Positions 53,501 to 60,035 of a stretch of 64,000 bases of DNA are shown in pieces. The notes beneath the pieces are model-generated. The model was not told where the DNA came from. It did not search any database and saw nothing but the letters and a program-made list of their open reading frames with translations. The DNA lies in NCBI GenBank assembly GCA_018857735.1, contig JABMCL010002541.1:142904-206903 (forward strand), in the 5' to 3' direction. Both the position numbers and the translations under genes were made by a program. The DNA comes from Alviniconcha marisindica (lineage: Eukaryota; Mollusca; Gastropoda; Provannidae). Every line of letters begins with the position of its first letter. The stretch's first letter is position 1.

Positions 53501-55256
53501 TCAGCATACTGATCCAACCATACAGCATATTACAGGAAATATTTCAGACACCATTTCCTAATAATAATAACAATAATAATATTTTTTAATAATACTAAAA
53601 AGAAAAGAAAAACCTCCTGGCCAGTGACACACCAGAGACACACATTAGCCAATGATTAGGCAAACAGGTAGTAGTAGTAGCGGAATATTTAAACATATAT
53701 ATATATATATGGTTCTGGCACTGGCAGACTACTCCTAATCCTATGAATCAGAAAAGACGTATCAGGAACTTTTCCTTTTGTGTGTCCAGTAACAGCTTTG
53801 CCAGTTTCCTGTCGCAGACATCTAAACTTGTGCACTGCTCTCTCCACCTGGTCACCCAGGTTTACCACTACAATCCGCGACCTGTATCTGTGTTGTTGGT
53901 CTCTTGCCAATCAAGCTAAGTGTTCTTTTTATTTTGGTCCTCTGAAGATAAACGGTAGTAACTCCAAATCATATCTCTGTTTTGATTGCATAATCTTGAA
54001 AAAATGGAAAAGAACTATGAAAATATAAACACCATTGTTTCATTCTCAGTTTTTCATTGCTTTCATTCAATGGGCTATTTGTTCCATGTAATAGGCTTGG
54101 CACATGAAAGAATGCATTTATTATCTGCATAAGAAGGCAGCACACAAAACAAAACACATGTCCCGTCCTGTGTTCTCTTGTTGTGTATAATAATATATTC
54201 CTACTCCTAGTCAATTCTTTTCAGTTTTGTCATTCTTACCATCAGTAACTACTTCTACTTCTAGTCATTGTTTCCTTCTCTTTCTACAATCTTGATATCA
54301 AATTATTTCAATATTGTAATGACATCAACATTATTCTGCCATCATTTAATTGATCCAAACACATAAAACAGGTTTGAAATATATCATTTATTAGGACATC
54401 CTTTCATTGTTCATCCTGGAAATTTCAAACAATATCAGTTATCACTTAATGACTTATCAGTTTAGTTCTGTGTATTTTATGCTGTTCCCCATAAAAAGGT
54501 TAGGAAAATGAAATTATTTACACACACACTGTCCAGATTTAACAAACAAACATTGACAAAAATTATTTATAATACATGACATGTAATGATGTACACAAAA
54601 CTGAGAAGTTCCGGTATCCAGAATACAGAATACAGAAATTTTATTGTCTATGAATAACATAGAAATTTGCCTTACGACTGCATAAAAGATACCAGTAAGA
54701 TAACACACGGATTAATACATAATACATAAGTACAAGATAAGCAATCCTACCAATGATGTCGTACTAAAACGCGGGAAAGAGCTCGTGAAAACAGTGTTAC
54801 TGTTAGTAAGAGTGTCTGGGAACGTCCTCTTCTAAAATCGTTATAAAATCAACGGCACGTTCAATCACAAAACTTTTAATGCGGATCATGTTCGTTTAAC
54901 CTCCGGAGAAGTTCAGCCTCCGAAGGAGAGTTTCTTTAAGCCCCTCATCATCATTATTGCTCGTGATAAGTTGATTACTAAATTTTCGTACATTTTTTAC
55001 AAGTAAGAGTAGAACTGACCAAACTGTCAACTCTCAAGAATTTGGTAAAATAATTTTATACTTTGCGCGTTGCCAGTGGAAATGCCAGAAATCCTGGGAC
55101 AAGACTGAACCAACAACGATGATGGCGATGATATGAATCACTACTAACCTCCGTATATGTGTCTTCGTCAAGAATTATTTTAGATTTTTTTGCCGGTACT
55201 TGATTTCCAGAAAGCTGACTGATAATGGCGTTTTCTCTTCGTTTTTGTAAGGCCAT
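21696..55256 (-). CDS. ESS2 splicing factor homolog (DGCR14), whole gene, 8 coding exons
   Basis: ESS2 is a nuclear protein associated with the spliceosomal C complex in animals (family knowledge). I joined eight exons: 55256-55149, 51234-51069, 47077-46925, 44908-44757, 39574-39454, 38549-38191, 27675-27560 and 22023-21696. Exon lengths are 108, 166, 153, 152, 121, 359, 116 and 328, total 1503, giving 500 residues; the human protein is about 476. Every junction is in phase. Family landmarks appear in order: LDEDTYTE and IERDFFPDLPKL (residues 30-55), SPASFETPEIQ (about 94), HTSEDNASF (about 155), the LPS-EEQAVI segment (about 202), PSPAPGMEESPLMTWGEVE (about 310), TPGPVFK (end of exon 6), RALRASYSPSPSR-like and the C-terminal DFF. 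Introns are 0.9-10.5 kb. Seven introns carry GT donors except intron 5 (GC). Splice sites were assigned by eye. Confidence 0.93.
22490..24345. repeat. CT-rich minisatellite in ESS2 intron 7
   Basis: About seventy copies of a unit of roughly 24-25 bp, CTGCCCCTCCACCCTCTTCC plus CACAA. It has three zones: GGGGTACTG-containing units (22550-23360), CTACAG units (23390-23990) and a higher-order 93-bp period with TGTTCTCACAACTGCC (23990-24330). Plus strand is almost pure pyrimidine, so the ESS2 pre-mRNA strand is G-rich. All three forward frames stay open for hundreds of codons only because the unit contains no stop. Confidence 0.97.
24346..25079. other. ESS2 intron 7 sequence; small repeats
   Basis: A 52-bp tandem duplication at about 24543-24620 (ACACTGCTATAATACAATAT unit), a C run at 24704-24716 and a TG microsatellite at 24768-24791. 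No exon. Confidence 0.6.
25084..27206. mobile_element. Kolobok-like DNA transposon, non-autonomous or dead, TTAA-flanked
   Basis: Both ends show TTAA followed by an inverted AGGA(A/C)AAGTCCAAGGTTT-type terminus. The left TTAA is at 25080-25083 with the terminus from 25084; the right terminus ends at 27206, with TTAA at 27207-27210. Length is 2123 bp. TTAA target duplications together with a THAP-domain transposase are the known hallmarks of the Kolobok superfamily. A broken THAP frame lies near the left end. No DDE-type catalytic domain is recognisable. The interior contains a long segment (about 25660-26950) homologous, in inverse orientation, to 40300-42030. Confidence 0.72.
25364..25596 (+). 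pseudogene. THAP zinc-finger domain, frameshifted (transposase remnant)
   Basis: The ATG at 25364 opens MLACCVAENCNNSQ, then MHEFPWNRPAVRRKWVKF, matching the THAP start (C-x-x-x-x-C, H-x-F-P, R-R-x-x-W). A stop follows. The next frame continues with HLCSEHFAECNF and GFASKRNL, the second half of the C2CH finger (C-S-E-H-F) and the closing block. One frameshift near 25470 therefore separates the two halves. In Kolobok and P-like transposons such a domain binds the element's termini (family knowledge). Confidence 0.75.
27211..27559. other. ESS2 intron 7, nothing else recognised
   Basis: Unique-looking AT-rich sequence next to exon 7. Confidence 0.5.
27560..27675 (-). CDS. ESS2 exon 7
   Basis: Acceptor AATCTTTTTCAG, donor GTGAGT. 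It encodes IPDVPKRDKVALALAEKASK, then AHRAKKEAALKQVTRRLAS. The charged helix corresponds to the RERLGLKMANEAA-to-ALRRVTENLAS helix of vertebrate ESS2. It ends with two bases of a Ser codon. A 37-bp tandem array with acceptor-like units begins immediately upstream of it on the gene strand. Confidence 0.9.
27669..28040. repeat. 37-bp minisatellite abutting the exon 7 acceptor of ESS2
   Basis: About ten units CAGTCAACTGCAAAGATTGA plus a TATCCACATTCAATGCC-type half. On the ESS2 strand each unit carries CAATCTTTGCAG, very close to the true acceptor CAATCTTTTTCAG at 27676. The unit nearest the exon grades into the splice site itself. Confidence 0.85.
28041..28326. other. ESS2 intron 6, nothing recognised
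   Basis: Unique-looking sequence with no supported feature. Confidence 0.4.
28327..28362. repeat. Perfect 36-bp palindrome without spacer
   Basis: Left half AAATACCCACAGCCTGAG (28327-28344) is followed immediately by its exact reverse complement (28345-28362). The centre is GAGCTC. It lies in ESS2 intron 6. Confidence 0.95.
28860..29165. repeat. Minisatellite with GTACACATTACAATGCC units
   Basis: Units combine a GTACACATTACAATGCC segment with TACACTCTCAGTCTTGTTTT and, in some, CAGAGTGTTAGAG. About six irregular units; some lack the first half. Confidence 0.85.
29190..30650. repeat. Long-period tandem repeat, about 420-450 bp, progressively decayed
   Basis: The marker segment GCATACTTATGCAACTTTTT followed by GAAGCCAC recurs at about 29426, 29846 and (degraded) 30298, each with a following GAGCACA(A/G)AAAATTTC and TGCGACA block; a related start occurs at about 29195. 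The third and later copies contain many homopolymer differences. Confidence 0.75.
30651..31980. other. Unclear sequence with unusual homopolymer runs
   Basis: No exon, transposon or repeat family recognised. Many runs of C, G, T or A of four to eight bases. See the finding on local sequence quality. Confidence 0.4.
31981..35360. repeat. Degraded satellite with GAACAGGTAGG and GTGGTTAGACGAAAG motifs
   Basis: Recurring motifs include GAACAGGTAGGTT, CATGAACGGGTACAT, AGTAGTTGTGGTGACAGGTA, TTTGTGGTTAGACGAAAGAG and AAGATAAACAGGTAGATTTA. They recur with irregular spacing of roughly 130-300 bp. The array is most legible at 32000-32530 and 33270-33380 and heavily corrupted elsewhere. It fills much of ESS2 intron 6. 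Confidence 0.8.
35370..37700 (+). mobile_element. CR1/L2-like LINE, most of the reverse transcriptase, defective
   Basis: From 35580 a linker region is readable, followed by PLLKKTSLDQNDL (about 36330), SAYCAHHSTETALLRVLND (about 36480) and LDLSTAFDTSDHSILLHRL (about 36590). Next come VPQGSILSPILFLLYT-type and FADDT (about 36850, second catalytic motif retained). Then KKTEALFIDHQ, LGMIFNDKLSMKQQVSKV and DYCNSLL, and a C-terminal tail to about 37695. Stops and frameshifts occur near 36385, 36580, 36680, 36975 and 37300. It lies antisense inside ESS2 intron 6. It is from the same broad family as the copy at 1215-2425 but is more complete. Confidence 0.9.
37805..37870. repeat. (TG)n microsatellite
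   Basis: A long TG run 105 bases after the end of the LINE reading frame. The LINE at 1215-2425 also has a TG run about 75 bases downstream, so this may be part of the family's 3' end. Confidence 0.96.
38191..38549 (-). CDS. ESS2 exon 6 (largest)
   Basis: Acceptor GTGAACAG, donor GTTTGT. It encodes the HQNTHF segment, then KGKIGHDGRELL, VNGFKLMGTPSPAPGMEESP, LMTWGEVEGTPLRLEASET and TPGPVFK. This is the central conserved block of ESS2, near-identical in motif order to vertebrates (TPSPAPG-x-x-ESP-(M/L)-M-T-W-G-E-V-E). Confidence 0.96.
39335..39413 (+). mobile_element. Short SINE body fragment
   Basis: Matches the SINE segment at 19352-19420: TGGTTGTATGG-GTACACAGAATG, then CAGTTTCATGTGGCACCAGC. 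Ends are undefined. It lies about 40 bases downstream of the exon 5 donor on the gene strand. Confidence 0.65.
39454..39574 (-). CDS. ESS2 exon 5, GC donor
   Basis: Acceptor TGTGCAG. It encodes EQEKKLALPSIEEQAVI, then DTWTYTPNNTVMYVPG. Keeping the reading frame into exon 6 requires the junction GAG|GCAAGT, i.e. a GC donor with otherwise perfect consensus. The nearest GT, four bases further, would shift the frame. Confidence 0.9.
42758..43836 (-). mobile_element. LINE 3' end with 5' inversion (RNase H-bearing family)
   Basis: Flanked by a perfect 13-bp duplication TCTCCAAGGATGA (42745-42757 and 43837-43849). The 3' segment is on the minus strand (about 43470 down to 42758): CWIPSHCG, a long C-terminal region with CICKNILSVKHILLECP (a zinc-knuckle-like end), and a tail of (ATTG)n. 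The 5' segment (about 43471-43836) is inverted, on the plus strand: IKIFTDGS, IFTSELYAILMALN and VICVDSKSVL. Together they hold the four RNase H landmarks (D, E, D, H). RNase H plus the C-terminal CCHC-like block suits the I/Jockey-related LINE group. Confidence 0.85.
43850..43950 (-). pseudogene. THAP domain start, interrupted by the LINE
   Basis: The minus-strand ATG at 43950 opens MPLECAAVGC, then GSLFSFHTFLKDSSRRKL, the C-x4-C, F-S-F-H-x-F and R-R-K elements of a THAP zinc finger. The second half is cut off by the LINE insertion at 43837. On the far side of the LINE (from 42757 downward) the same strand continues FEQEIVPSRLPCG, which is not a convincing THAP end. Confidence 0.65.
44242..44756. 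other. ESS2 intron 4, nothing recognised
   Basis: AT-rich; contains a TTTTGACCTTGACCTTTCTG segment of the dispersed TGACCTTGA repeat (about 44532). Confidence 0.5.
44757..44908 (-). CDS. ESS2 exon 4
   Basis: Acceptor TTTACACAG, donor GTAACA. It encodes LDTFLAKHTSEDNASFTDIL and a charged helix ending KHAWLFEKEDVQDQ. This matches the family block F-L-x-x-(Y/H)-T-S-E-D-N-A-S-F and the following R-H-A-W-L-(Y/F) helix. Confidence 0.93.
45325..45390. repeat. (TA)n microsatellite
   Basis: About 33 TA units, followed at 45428-45468 by a CA run. Both lie in ESS2 intron 3. Confidence 0.97.
45470..46640. other. ESS2 intron 3, dispersed repeat traces
   Basis: Two copies of the CTGTGACCTTAAAATGAGAT / AAGCTCAACAATG family (about 45730 and 46548). 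No exon seen. Confidence 0.5.
46643..46824. repeat. (TG)n / CATG microsatellite
   Basis: Two TG arrays (about 46643-46706 and 46786-46822) separated by a TGCATGCATG-type segment. Confidence 0.97.
46925..47077 (-). CDS. ESS2 exon 3
   Basis: Encodes DSPASFETPEIQSG and an acidic, Ser/Thr-rich linker ending QAVTTT. The SFETPE motif corresponds to the TFETPE motif of vertebrate ESS2. The donor is GTAAAA. The acceptor is GCTTGTGCAG, with a pyrimidine tract interrupted by purines; it lies at the edge of a minisatellite whose units repeat this same acceptor sequence. Confidence 0.9.
47075..47555. repeat. 53-bp minisatellite starting at the exon 3 acceptor of ESS2
   Basis: Nine units beginning near 47075, 47128, 47181, 47234, 47289, 47346, 47399, 47452 and 47505. 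Each contains CATCTGCACAAGCACACAGT (or a TGTACAAGC variant) followed by TTACAAACTTAAGG. On the ESS2 strand each unit therefore ends GTGTGCTTGTGCAG|AT, the same 14 bases as the true exon 3 acceptor. The first unit overlaps the exon by three bases. Confidence 0.93.
47786..47883. repeat. (TC)n-(CA)n microsatellite
   Basis: TC run (47791-47808) followed by CA runs with a CATGCACATG interruption. Confidence 0.97.
48578..48633. repeat. (TA)n microsatellite
   Basis: TA run that directly abuts the palindromic element at 48636. Confidence 0.97.
48636..48778. mobile_element. Palindromic MITE, 143 bp, TA-flanked
   Basis: The left arm starts TTGACCATTTTATGGGCC and the right arm ends with its exact complement. 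The perfect pairing runs 46 bp (48633-48678 against 48736-48781, slightly past the element ends). The loop is 57 bases. TA dinucleotides flank both sides (48634-48635 and 48779-48780), as in Tc1/mariner-type insertions. Confidence 0.8.
48781..49313. mobile_element. MITE copy 1, TTGGGCAGTTCAG termini, TA-flanked
   Basis: 533 bp. The left end TTGGGCAGTTCAG is the inverse of the right end CTGAACTGCCCAA. The TA at 48779-48780 is shared with the palindromic element; TA also follows at 49314-49315. It is about 80% identical by eye to the copy at 52907-53410. It has no transposase frame. It lies in ESS2 intron 2. Confidence 0.85.
49316..50480. other. ESS2 intron 2, nothing firmly recognised
   Basis: A 77-codon minus-strand frame (49645-49412) is open but has no splice context or recognisable motif. 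Confidence 0.4.
50483..50541. repeat. (TA)n microsatellite
   Basis: About 29 TA units, next to a 25-bp near-duplicate of TGTAAAGCTGACTAGTT (about 50427 and 50462). Confidence 0.96.
51069..51234 (-). CDS. ESS2 exon 2
   Basis: Acceptor TTTCAG, donor GTAAGA. It encodes KIEKIIERDFFPDLPKL and the helix LEQNDLVKLRELQMKYG, the most conserved N-terminal block of the family, which in human ESS2 reads as an xRDFFPDVEKL motif followed by a charged helix. It ends with one base of a Tyr codon finished by exon 3. Confidence 0.93.
51380..51600. repeat. T/G-rich low-complexity tract (GTT repeats)
   Basis: TTGTTG and TTTTTTGGGG runs close upstream of exon 2 (intron 1 side). Open frames here are composition artefacts. 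Confidence 0.8.
52159..52400 (+). mobile_element. Internally deleted SINE copy
   Basis: The head AGCAGGGATAGCTCAGTGG keeps the A box (52167-52177). The sequence then jumps from GAACTTGCACCGAGAAGG straight to CAGTTTCATGTGGCACCAGC, losing the B box and about 230 bases. It ends AAAGCGCTATATATAAAAGTG plus an AATAAT tail. It lies in ESS2 intron 1, antisense to the gene. Confidence 0.85.
52907..53410. mobile_element. MITE copy 2, TTGGGCGATTCAG termini, TA-flanked
   Basis: 504 bp. The ends TTGGGCGATTCAG and CTGAATCGCCCAA are perfect inverses. TA flanks both sides (52905-52906 and 53411-53412). Same orientation as copy 1. The terminal bases differ from copy 1 (GA in place of AG), yet each copy's two ends match each other. 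It lies in ESS2 intron 1. Confidence 0.87.
54485..54940. repeat. Arm A of an inverted repeat pair, with a 130-bp insertion
   Basis: Matches the reverse complement of 63330-63648 along its length, e.g. AGGTTAGGAAAATGAAATTA, CAATGATGTC(A/G)TACTAAAAC and AAACTTTTAATG(C/T)GGATCATG. A segment at about 54619-54749, starting AGAATACAGAATACAGAAAT, is present only in this arm and looks like a short retroelement tail on the minus strand. It is in ESS2 intron 1 near exon 1. Confidence 0.85.
55149..55256 (-). CDS. ESS2 exon 1 (start codon)
   Basis: Starts at ATG on the minus strand (55256) and encodes 36 residues, MALQKRRENAIISQLSGN onward, ending in LDEDTYTE just before the donor GTTAGT. The basic N terminus followed by the acidic LDE(D/E)xYxE motif is where ESS2 proteins begin to align. 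Phase 0 at the end matches exon 2. Confidence 0.9.
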
Positions 55257-56360
55257 ACCGATAACGTACTATACACGTAGATGAAGCACCGGAACTCAAC
55301 AAACACGTTAAAGCTCAGTGGCTATTCGCACTGTGCAGTACAGAAAGCCTTTTTCGAAGATCTCGCATATCTAGGCTACTGCACAGGTGGCTATCGGCAC
55401 GTTGAGCTCGGAAAGGTGGTACTTCATCTCTGATCATAAGCCGGAGTGTCGTGTCAAAGATTGCTGTGTTCAAGGTAAAGTTCACAGCGAAAGTTCTAAC
55501 TTTTAGTGAGCGTTCGGGTAATATCCAAGGAGACAATCACACTAAAAAGGCATGGGTAAATACAGGTCCATGTAAAAAGGGGTCTCAGTGGTTGACCGAG
55601 CCTGATCTGGCAACACCGGCGGAAGGTCTGCCGAGCGCCTCCCTTTAGCTGCGGTCCCCTCCCGAGATATATTTCACGCCATGCTGCATGAATGGTACTG
55701 ATGCGGGCGATGATGGTTAATATAGTTATGCCGCAGCCGCATCATCACTGAGCCTGTCACACAAAAAAGACTTGTTCGCTATCGCAGTGATGGCTCATAT
55801 GATAAAAGAATGAAAATGAAGTGCCGCCGTAACATCCACTGCGGATAGTCGGTGGCGGTGTTAATCCGGCGCCGCCTTTCTTCTGGCAATTCAGTCCTCT
55901 TTTGGAGTGTTAACTTCAATATTATGAAGACACTGTTAGTTTAGTGCGTGCTGGCTTATTTTTGTGTTTCCACAAAGACGATCCGCCACTGCGGCTGTGA
56001 ACTGCCCAAAGCATGCAAGCCGAGTCAGTCCACTCAGTGTGTGTGGTGATGGTTTATTATGGTTGGTCCCCACTCAAATACACCCTGTTGTCACTGTGTG
56101 CGGCTTAATCAGTGATACTGTGGCTTGGTGTTACTGTCGGTAGATGTCGGTTTGCCACTGAGTAGCTGCTGGGTCAGTCTGGTCACATCGGCCGCAACTG
56201 ACACACGCCAGCAGGCCGTTTGGCAAAGAGATCCGCCGGCACTGCCAGTGGTACAGAAAACGGCACTGACCAGACTCGATGATTGACAAACATTCAGTGA
56301 CAAACATTCAGTGAAGTCACTGGACCTTGCCCATAAACACAGCAAACCATTTCAAAGTTG
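55257..56360. other. ESS2 5' flank, no element recognised
   Basis: Moderately GC- and CpG-richer than the introns (especially 55600-56000), as expected around an animal promoter. I see no TATA box at a useful distance from the exon 1 start codon. Short frames on both strands look random. Confidence 0.4.
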
Positions 56361-56364
56361 TTTC

Positions 56365-56366
<2 letters not shown>

Positions 56367-56452
<86 letters not shown>

Positions 56453-56484
56453 TGTGTGTGTGTGTGTGTTGTGTGTGTAGTGTG

Positions 56485-56551
<67 letters not shown>

Positions 56552-56679
56552 TTGTAGTGTGTGTGTGTGTGTGGTGTGTGTGTGGTGTGTGTGTGTGTGT
56601 GTGTGTGTTGTTGTGTGGTGTGTGTGTGAGTACTAGTAGTGTGTGTGTCAGTAGTGTGTGTCGTGTGTGTGTGTGTGTG

Positions 56680-56731
<52 letters not shown>

Positions 56732-56758
56732 CTAGATGTGTCAGTGTGTGTTTTTGTG
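56367..56758. repeat. Compound (TG)n array
   Basis: About 390 bases of GTGTGT with scattered interruptions (GTAGTGT, GTTGTG). Confidence 0.98.
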
Positions 56759-56802
56759 TGTGTCGTGTGTGTGGTGTGTGTGCGTGGTGTGATGAGAGAT
56801 GT

Positions 56803-56820
56803 AGAGAGAGAGAGGGAGAG

Positions 56821-56863
<43 letters not shown>

Positions 56864-57000
56864 CGAACGAACGAACGAATTTTTTATTTACGAGGGTAAA
56901 GGAATAAGTACAATATACTTTTTTCATCCAGCCCTCGGGCAAAAACAAAAACAACAACAACAAAACAAAATAATTATAAACTCCAAAATTCATATTAACT

Positions 57001-57051
<51 letters not shown>

Positions 57052-57118
57052 CAGAGAGACAGAGAGACAGAGAGACAGAGAGAGACAGAGACAGACAGAC
57101 AGACAGACAGACAGAGAG
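56803..57118. repeat. (GA)n, (GAAC)n and (GACA)n arrays
   Basis: GA run at about 56803-56857, a GAACGAAC tetranucleotide run (56856-56880), then a second GA run at 57004-57041 grading into GACAGAGA and GACAGACA (to 57114). The intervening part has an ACAACAACAA patch and resembles a LINE tail (TTTTTTATTTACGAGG). Confidence 0.95.
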
Positions 57119-57319
57119 TAAAATGAAGAGCATGCATGTATGCATAATATACATATCTAACATCACAAATACTGACAATATAAATGTTCAAATCATGTTC
57201 AAAATCAAAGAAATAGTGCACATATCCTTAATCAACGTTTGTTGTGATTTTTTCCATTAAGTACTGTTTAAATGTTTTTTTAAATGCTTTGTGATCTGAC
57301 AAAATTTTAATTGATAATG

Positions 57320-57418
57320 GTAAAGACAGACAGACAGACAGACAGACAGACACTGAGACAGAGTGACGGTGTGTGTGTACTGTGTGTGTGTGTCACGCCG
57401 GTGTGACGGTGTGTGTGT

Positions 57419-57466
<48 letters not shown>
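57320..57466. repeat. (GACA)n and (TG)n arrays
   Basis: GACA run at 57326-57352 and TG runs at 57371-57464. Confidence 0.95.
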
Positions 57467-57468
<2 letters not shown>

Positions 57469-57677
57469 GCGGTATGACACGGCTACGGTTCATAATGATG
57501 ATGCATCACCATACCAAGTCAGTTTGCCGGTTGCCGCAACCTGAAGCTGGTTCAGCGGTTGGTTCTGAACCCTCATGCCGGTTGGGACGATGGTCGAACC
57601 GGCATTCCGGCAGCCGTTTGAACGGCCGCCTTCACATGATTGTTTGATACAGCACCACCACCGTGCTCAGTTTGACC

Positions 57678-57699
57678 CCCCCCCCCCCCCCCCCCCCAA
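57678..57699. repeat. Poly-C tract
   Basis: About 21 consecutive C bases followed by a T-rich run. Confidence 0.95.
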
Positions 57700-58996
57700 C
57701 CTCCTTTTTTTTTCTTCTTTTTTTTTAATAACAAGACTACAAGTGCAAACACGGTCGATGGCGGGTAAAGCATAATTATACTGACAGTAACACTGAGACT
57801 TACCGGGCAGTATCACAAAGCACTGTACGGGGTATTTCAGTTTTGCCACATAAGGTGACAATAACCTTTATTTTCTTCCAGGTAATGGCAACGCCGTACG
57901 CACTGCACGACTTTGTCTCTGTCTCTCTCGGCCTTATTAAACAGACACATGGATGACATACACACTAATACAGATCAAAATCGGCAACGCGAACTGTAGT
58001 TGCAAAACACTTTTTTCAAACATTCGACGTGCTGATACGCCGGGATTCACTTAAACCGTGACTGAAAACCAGTAGGCAAATATTGCAAATACGAATACGA
58101 GCTGAATGAGCGCCGTTGTGCAGGACAGTAAGCTAAAAAGGTTGATGAAAGGTGTCTGCGGTAGATTCACCCATTAACTGCTGAAGAGCCAGTTTTTACT
58201 GCTACATATAGTATTAGGTAATACAAAGCAAACAGCTGGTTTTATCATGTGACATGTGTGTGTCAGTAAAGTGTCGTCTGCTTACAGCCAAACTTGGCGT
58301 TCGTCTGCTAGCCTAGTCTGCAAGGGAAAGCGGAGTTGAAATAGGTATTGAATCAGGTCACGTCGGAGAATTATAATCTACAAAGCACGGGAATTTTTCG
58401 ACAGGCGAGTTATTGACAAAGTCTTTTTCTTGTAAGAATATTATATATATCTTATCATGTTCATGTCCAATCAGTTATACCGGATCATTCGTGACATGAC
58501 CGAGGCCAAGTCAGCCGTGTCACAGTGCCCGCCGCTAAAAATAACGCCGAAGATCCTAATTAATTAGTATCCGCTGTCATTGTCAATATCGATTTATCTT
58601 TTAAGTTGTATAGTTATAAGTAGGCTACTCAATTTTGGCCAATGTTGTGATGGCACTGACGGTAAAACTTAAGCGGTTATAGAACCATCTGTATGCTTTG
58701 TTGGCTATACGCCGAAGTTCCACGTTTAATTCATCAATACCGCCGATGAAATCATCACCCATGGAATTTTTGGAATTGATTTTTTTCGAGTCACAACTGA
58801 ATTGAACTGAAATATTCCCACCGGCTACCCTAGATTTAGATGATCTTATTCAAAACAGCTATAATACTGAGACTGAATAGGTTTAATGTGGAACCAGTTT
58901 CAAAAACTGAAAAAGCTGTCACCGTTTAAATGCAGTTTTCTTTTGTAACCTGTTTCAAAGCAAATGCTGCAACAATTTGTCACAGAAGCCTCAGTC
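57700..58996. other. Upstream region of the candidate gene at 58997
   Basis: Unique-looking sequence with scattered CpGs. No supported exon or promoter motif. Confidence 0.4.
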
Positions 58997-59108
58997 ATGC
59001 TGCCGAAAAAAACAGCTCCAGCACCAGTTTTCAACTATCGCAAACGTCAGAGACAGGCCGTCTTTGCCGACCCCGCGGAGAATCACCCCGCACCGACTAG
59101 ATCTGCAA
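58997..59108 (+). CDS. Unrecognised 170-residue protein, exon 1
   Basis: ATG at 58997 (context GTCATGC); an in-frame upstream ATG at 58964 would add eleven residues. It encodes MLPKKTAPAPVFNYRKRQ onward, 37 codons plus one base, basic and Pro/Ala-rich. The proposed donor is GCAA|GTGATC, which is weak; I chose it because it makes the junction with exon 2 in phase. GC-rich and CpG-rich relative to the flanks. No family recognised. Confidence 0.45.
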
Positions 59109-59488
59109 GTGATCTGCGTACGTGTGTGCGCACTGTACGTGCGCGTTTGGCTGTGTTGTTTGTGTTAAGTTGTAGACTCCGGTTTGAAGGGCGGTGGGTC
59201 GAAGCAAACTCGAGAGGCAAGCTTCCTTTGGCTTTTGGTTGACGCTGTTTTCCGCGGCTTTGCTATAGTGAGAAGTAGCCTGAGGTAACTTGAAACAAAA
59301 ACGTAAAATAGCGCATGTTTTTGGAGAGAGCCTGGATCTTCTATCAGACTTCTAGCCTTTGTGTGAAATATTTTCCGCGAATTTTCATCAGAGGCTATGC
59401 CCCGCAAGTTTATCAGGCCATGCAGCTATCATATCATATATTTTTACTCAGTGACTTTGTGGCCAGTCACCTAGCTTTTTATTTTCAG

Positions 59489-59678
59489 GCAGAGTGGCGG
59501 CAGCGCACTGTGATGGCAGCACAGCACAGTCACCCCATGCTGCTTTTTCAAGCACAAACAGGGGTATGCCGAGAAGATCCACTGAAGGCGAACTACCGTC
59601 TGCAGGCAGAAGACCAATAGCTTTCACCGCAGGAGAACCGAGAACACGCCGGGGAAAAGGCAGCAGCTGGGGTGGTGG
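59489..59678 (+). CDS. Unrecognised 170-residue protein, exon 2
   Basis: Acceptor TTATTTTCAG, donor GTTAGT. Completes a Ser codon with exon 1, then encodes RVAAAHCDGSTAQSPHAAF, a Ser/Arg/Pro-rich middle (RGMPRRSTEGELPSAGRRP) and RRGKGSSWGG, ending with two bases of a Gly codon. The composition suggests a disordered, basic, possibly nuclear protein (inference). A TA microsatellite starts six bases after the exon. Confidence 0.5.
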
Positions 59679-59683
59679 GTTAG

Positions 59684-59690
59684 TATATAT

Positions 59691-59723
<33 letters not shown>

Positions 59724-59724
59724 C

Positions 59725-59773
<49 letters not shown>
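59684..59773. repeat. (TA)n microsatellite
   Basis: Interrupted TA run immediately after the exon 2 donor. Confidence 0.97.
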
Positions 59774-59778
<5 letters not shown>

Positions 59779-59924
59779 TCATGATTAGTCAAATCAATCA
59801 GTGTTGTATTTTATGTCGGCTCATAACAAGGTGATATTCGAAGAAGCAAAAAAAAAACATGATCAGCACTCTGCATTAATTTTATGAATTTGTCTGGTGT
59901 CTATTTGCCCCAGAAATTTAATTC

Positions 59925-60035
59925 TCTTCTTCTTGGAAACTAGAGCTATCAAAGGTCTCATTTAAGCCAGTGGTGAACTTCTTCTTGGAAACAAGAGCTA
60001 TCAAAGGTCTCTTTTAAGCCAGTGGTGAATTAAAA
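59925..60035. repeat. 54-bp tandem duplication
   Basis: Two near-identical copies of a unit starting CTTCTTCTTGGAAAC, with AGAGCTATCAAAGGTCTC and AAGCCAGTGGTGAA. Confidence 0.9.

Noticed and set aside
55451..55648. 65-codon plus-strand frame beside the ESS2 start, as a divergent gene
   Set aside because: No protein-like motif, no donor in a fitting place; likely promoter-proximal noncoding sequence.
56352..57221. 289-codon frame of His/Thr and Ser/Leu repeats
   Set aside because: Translation of CA/TC microsatellites.
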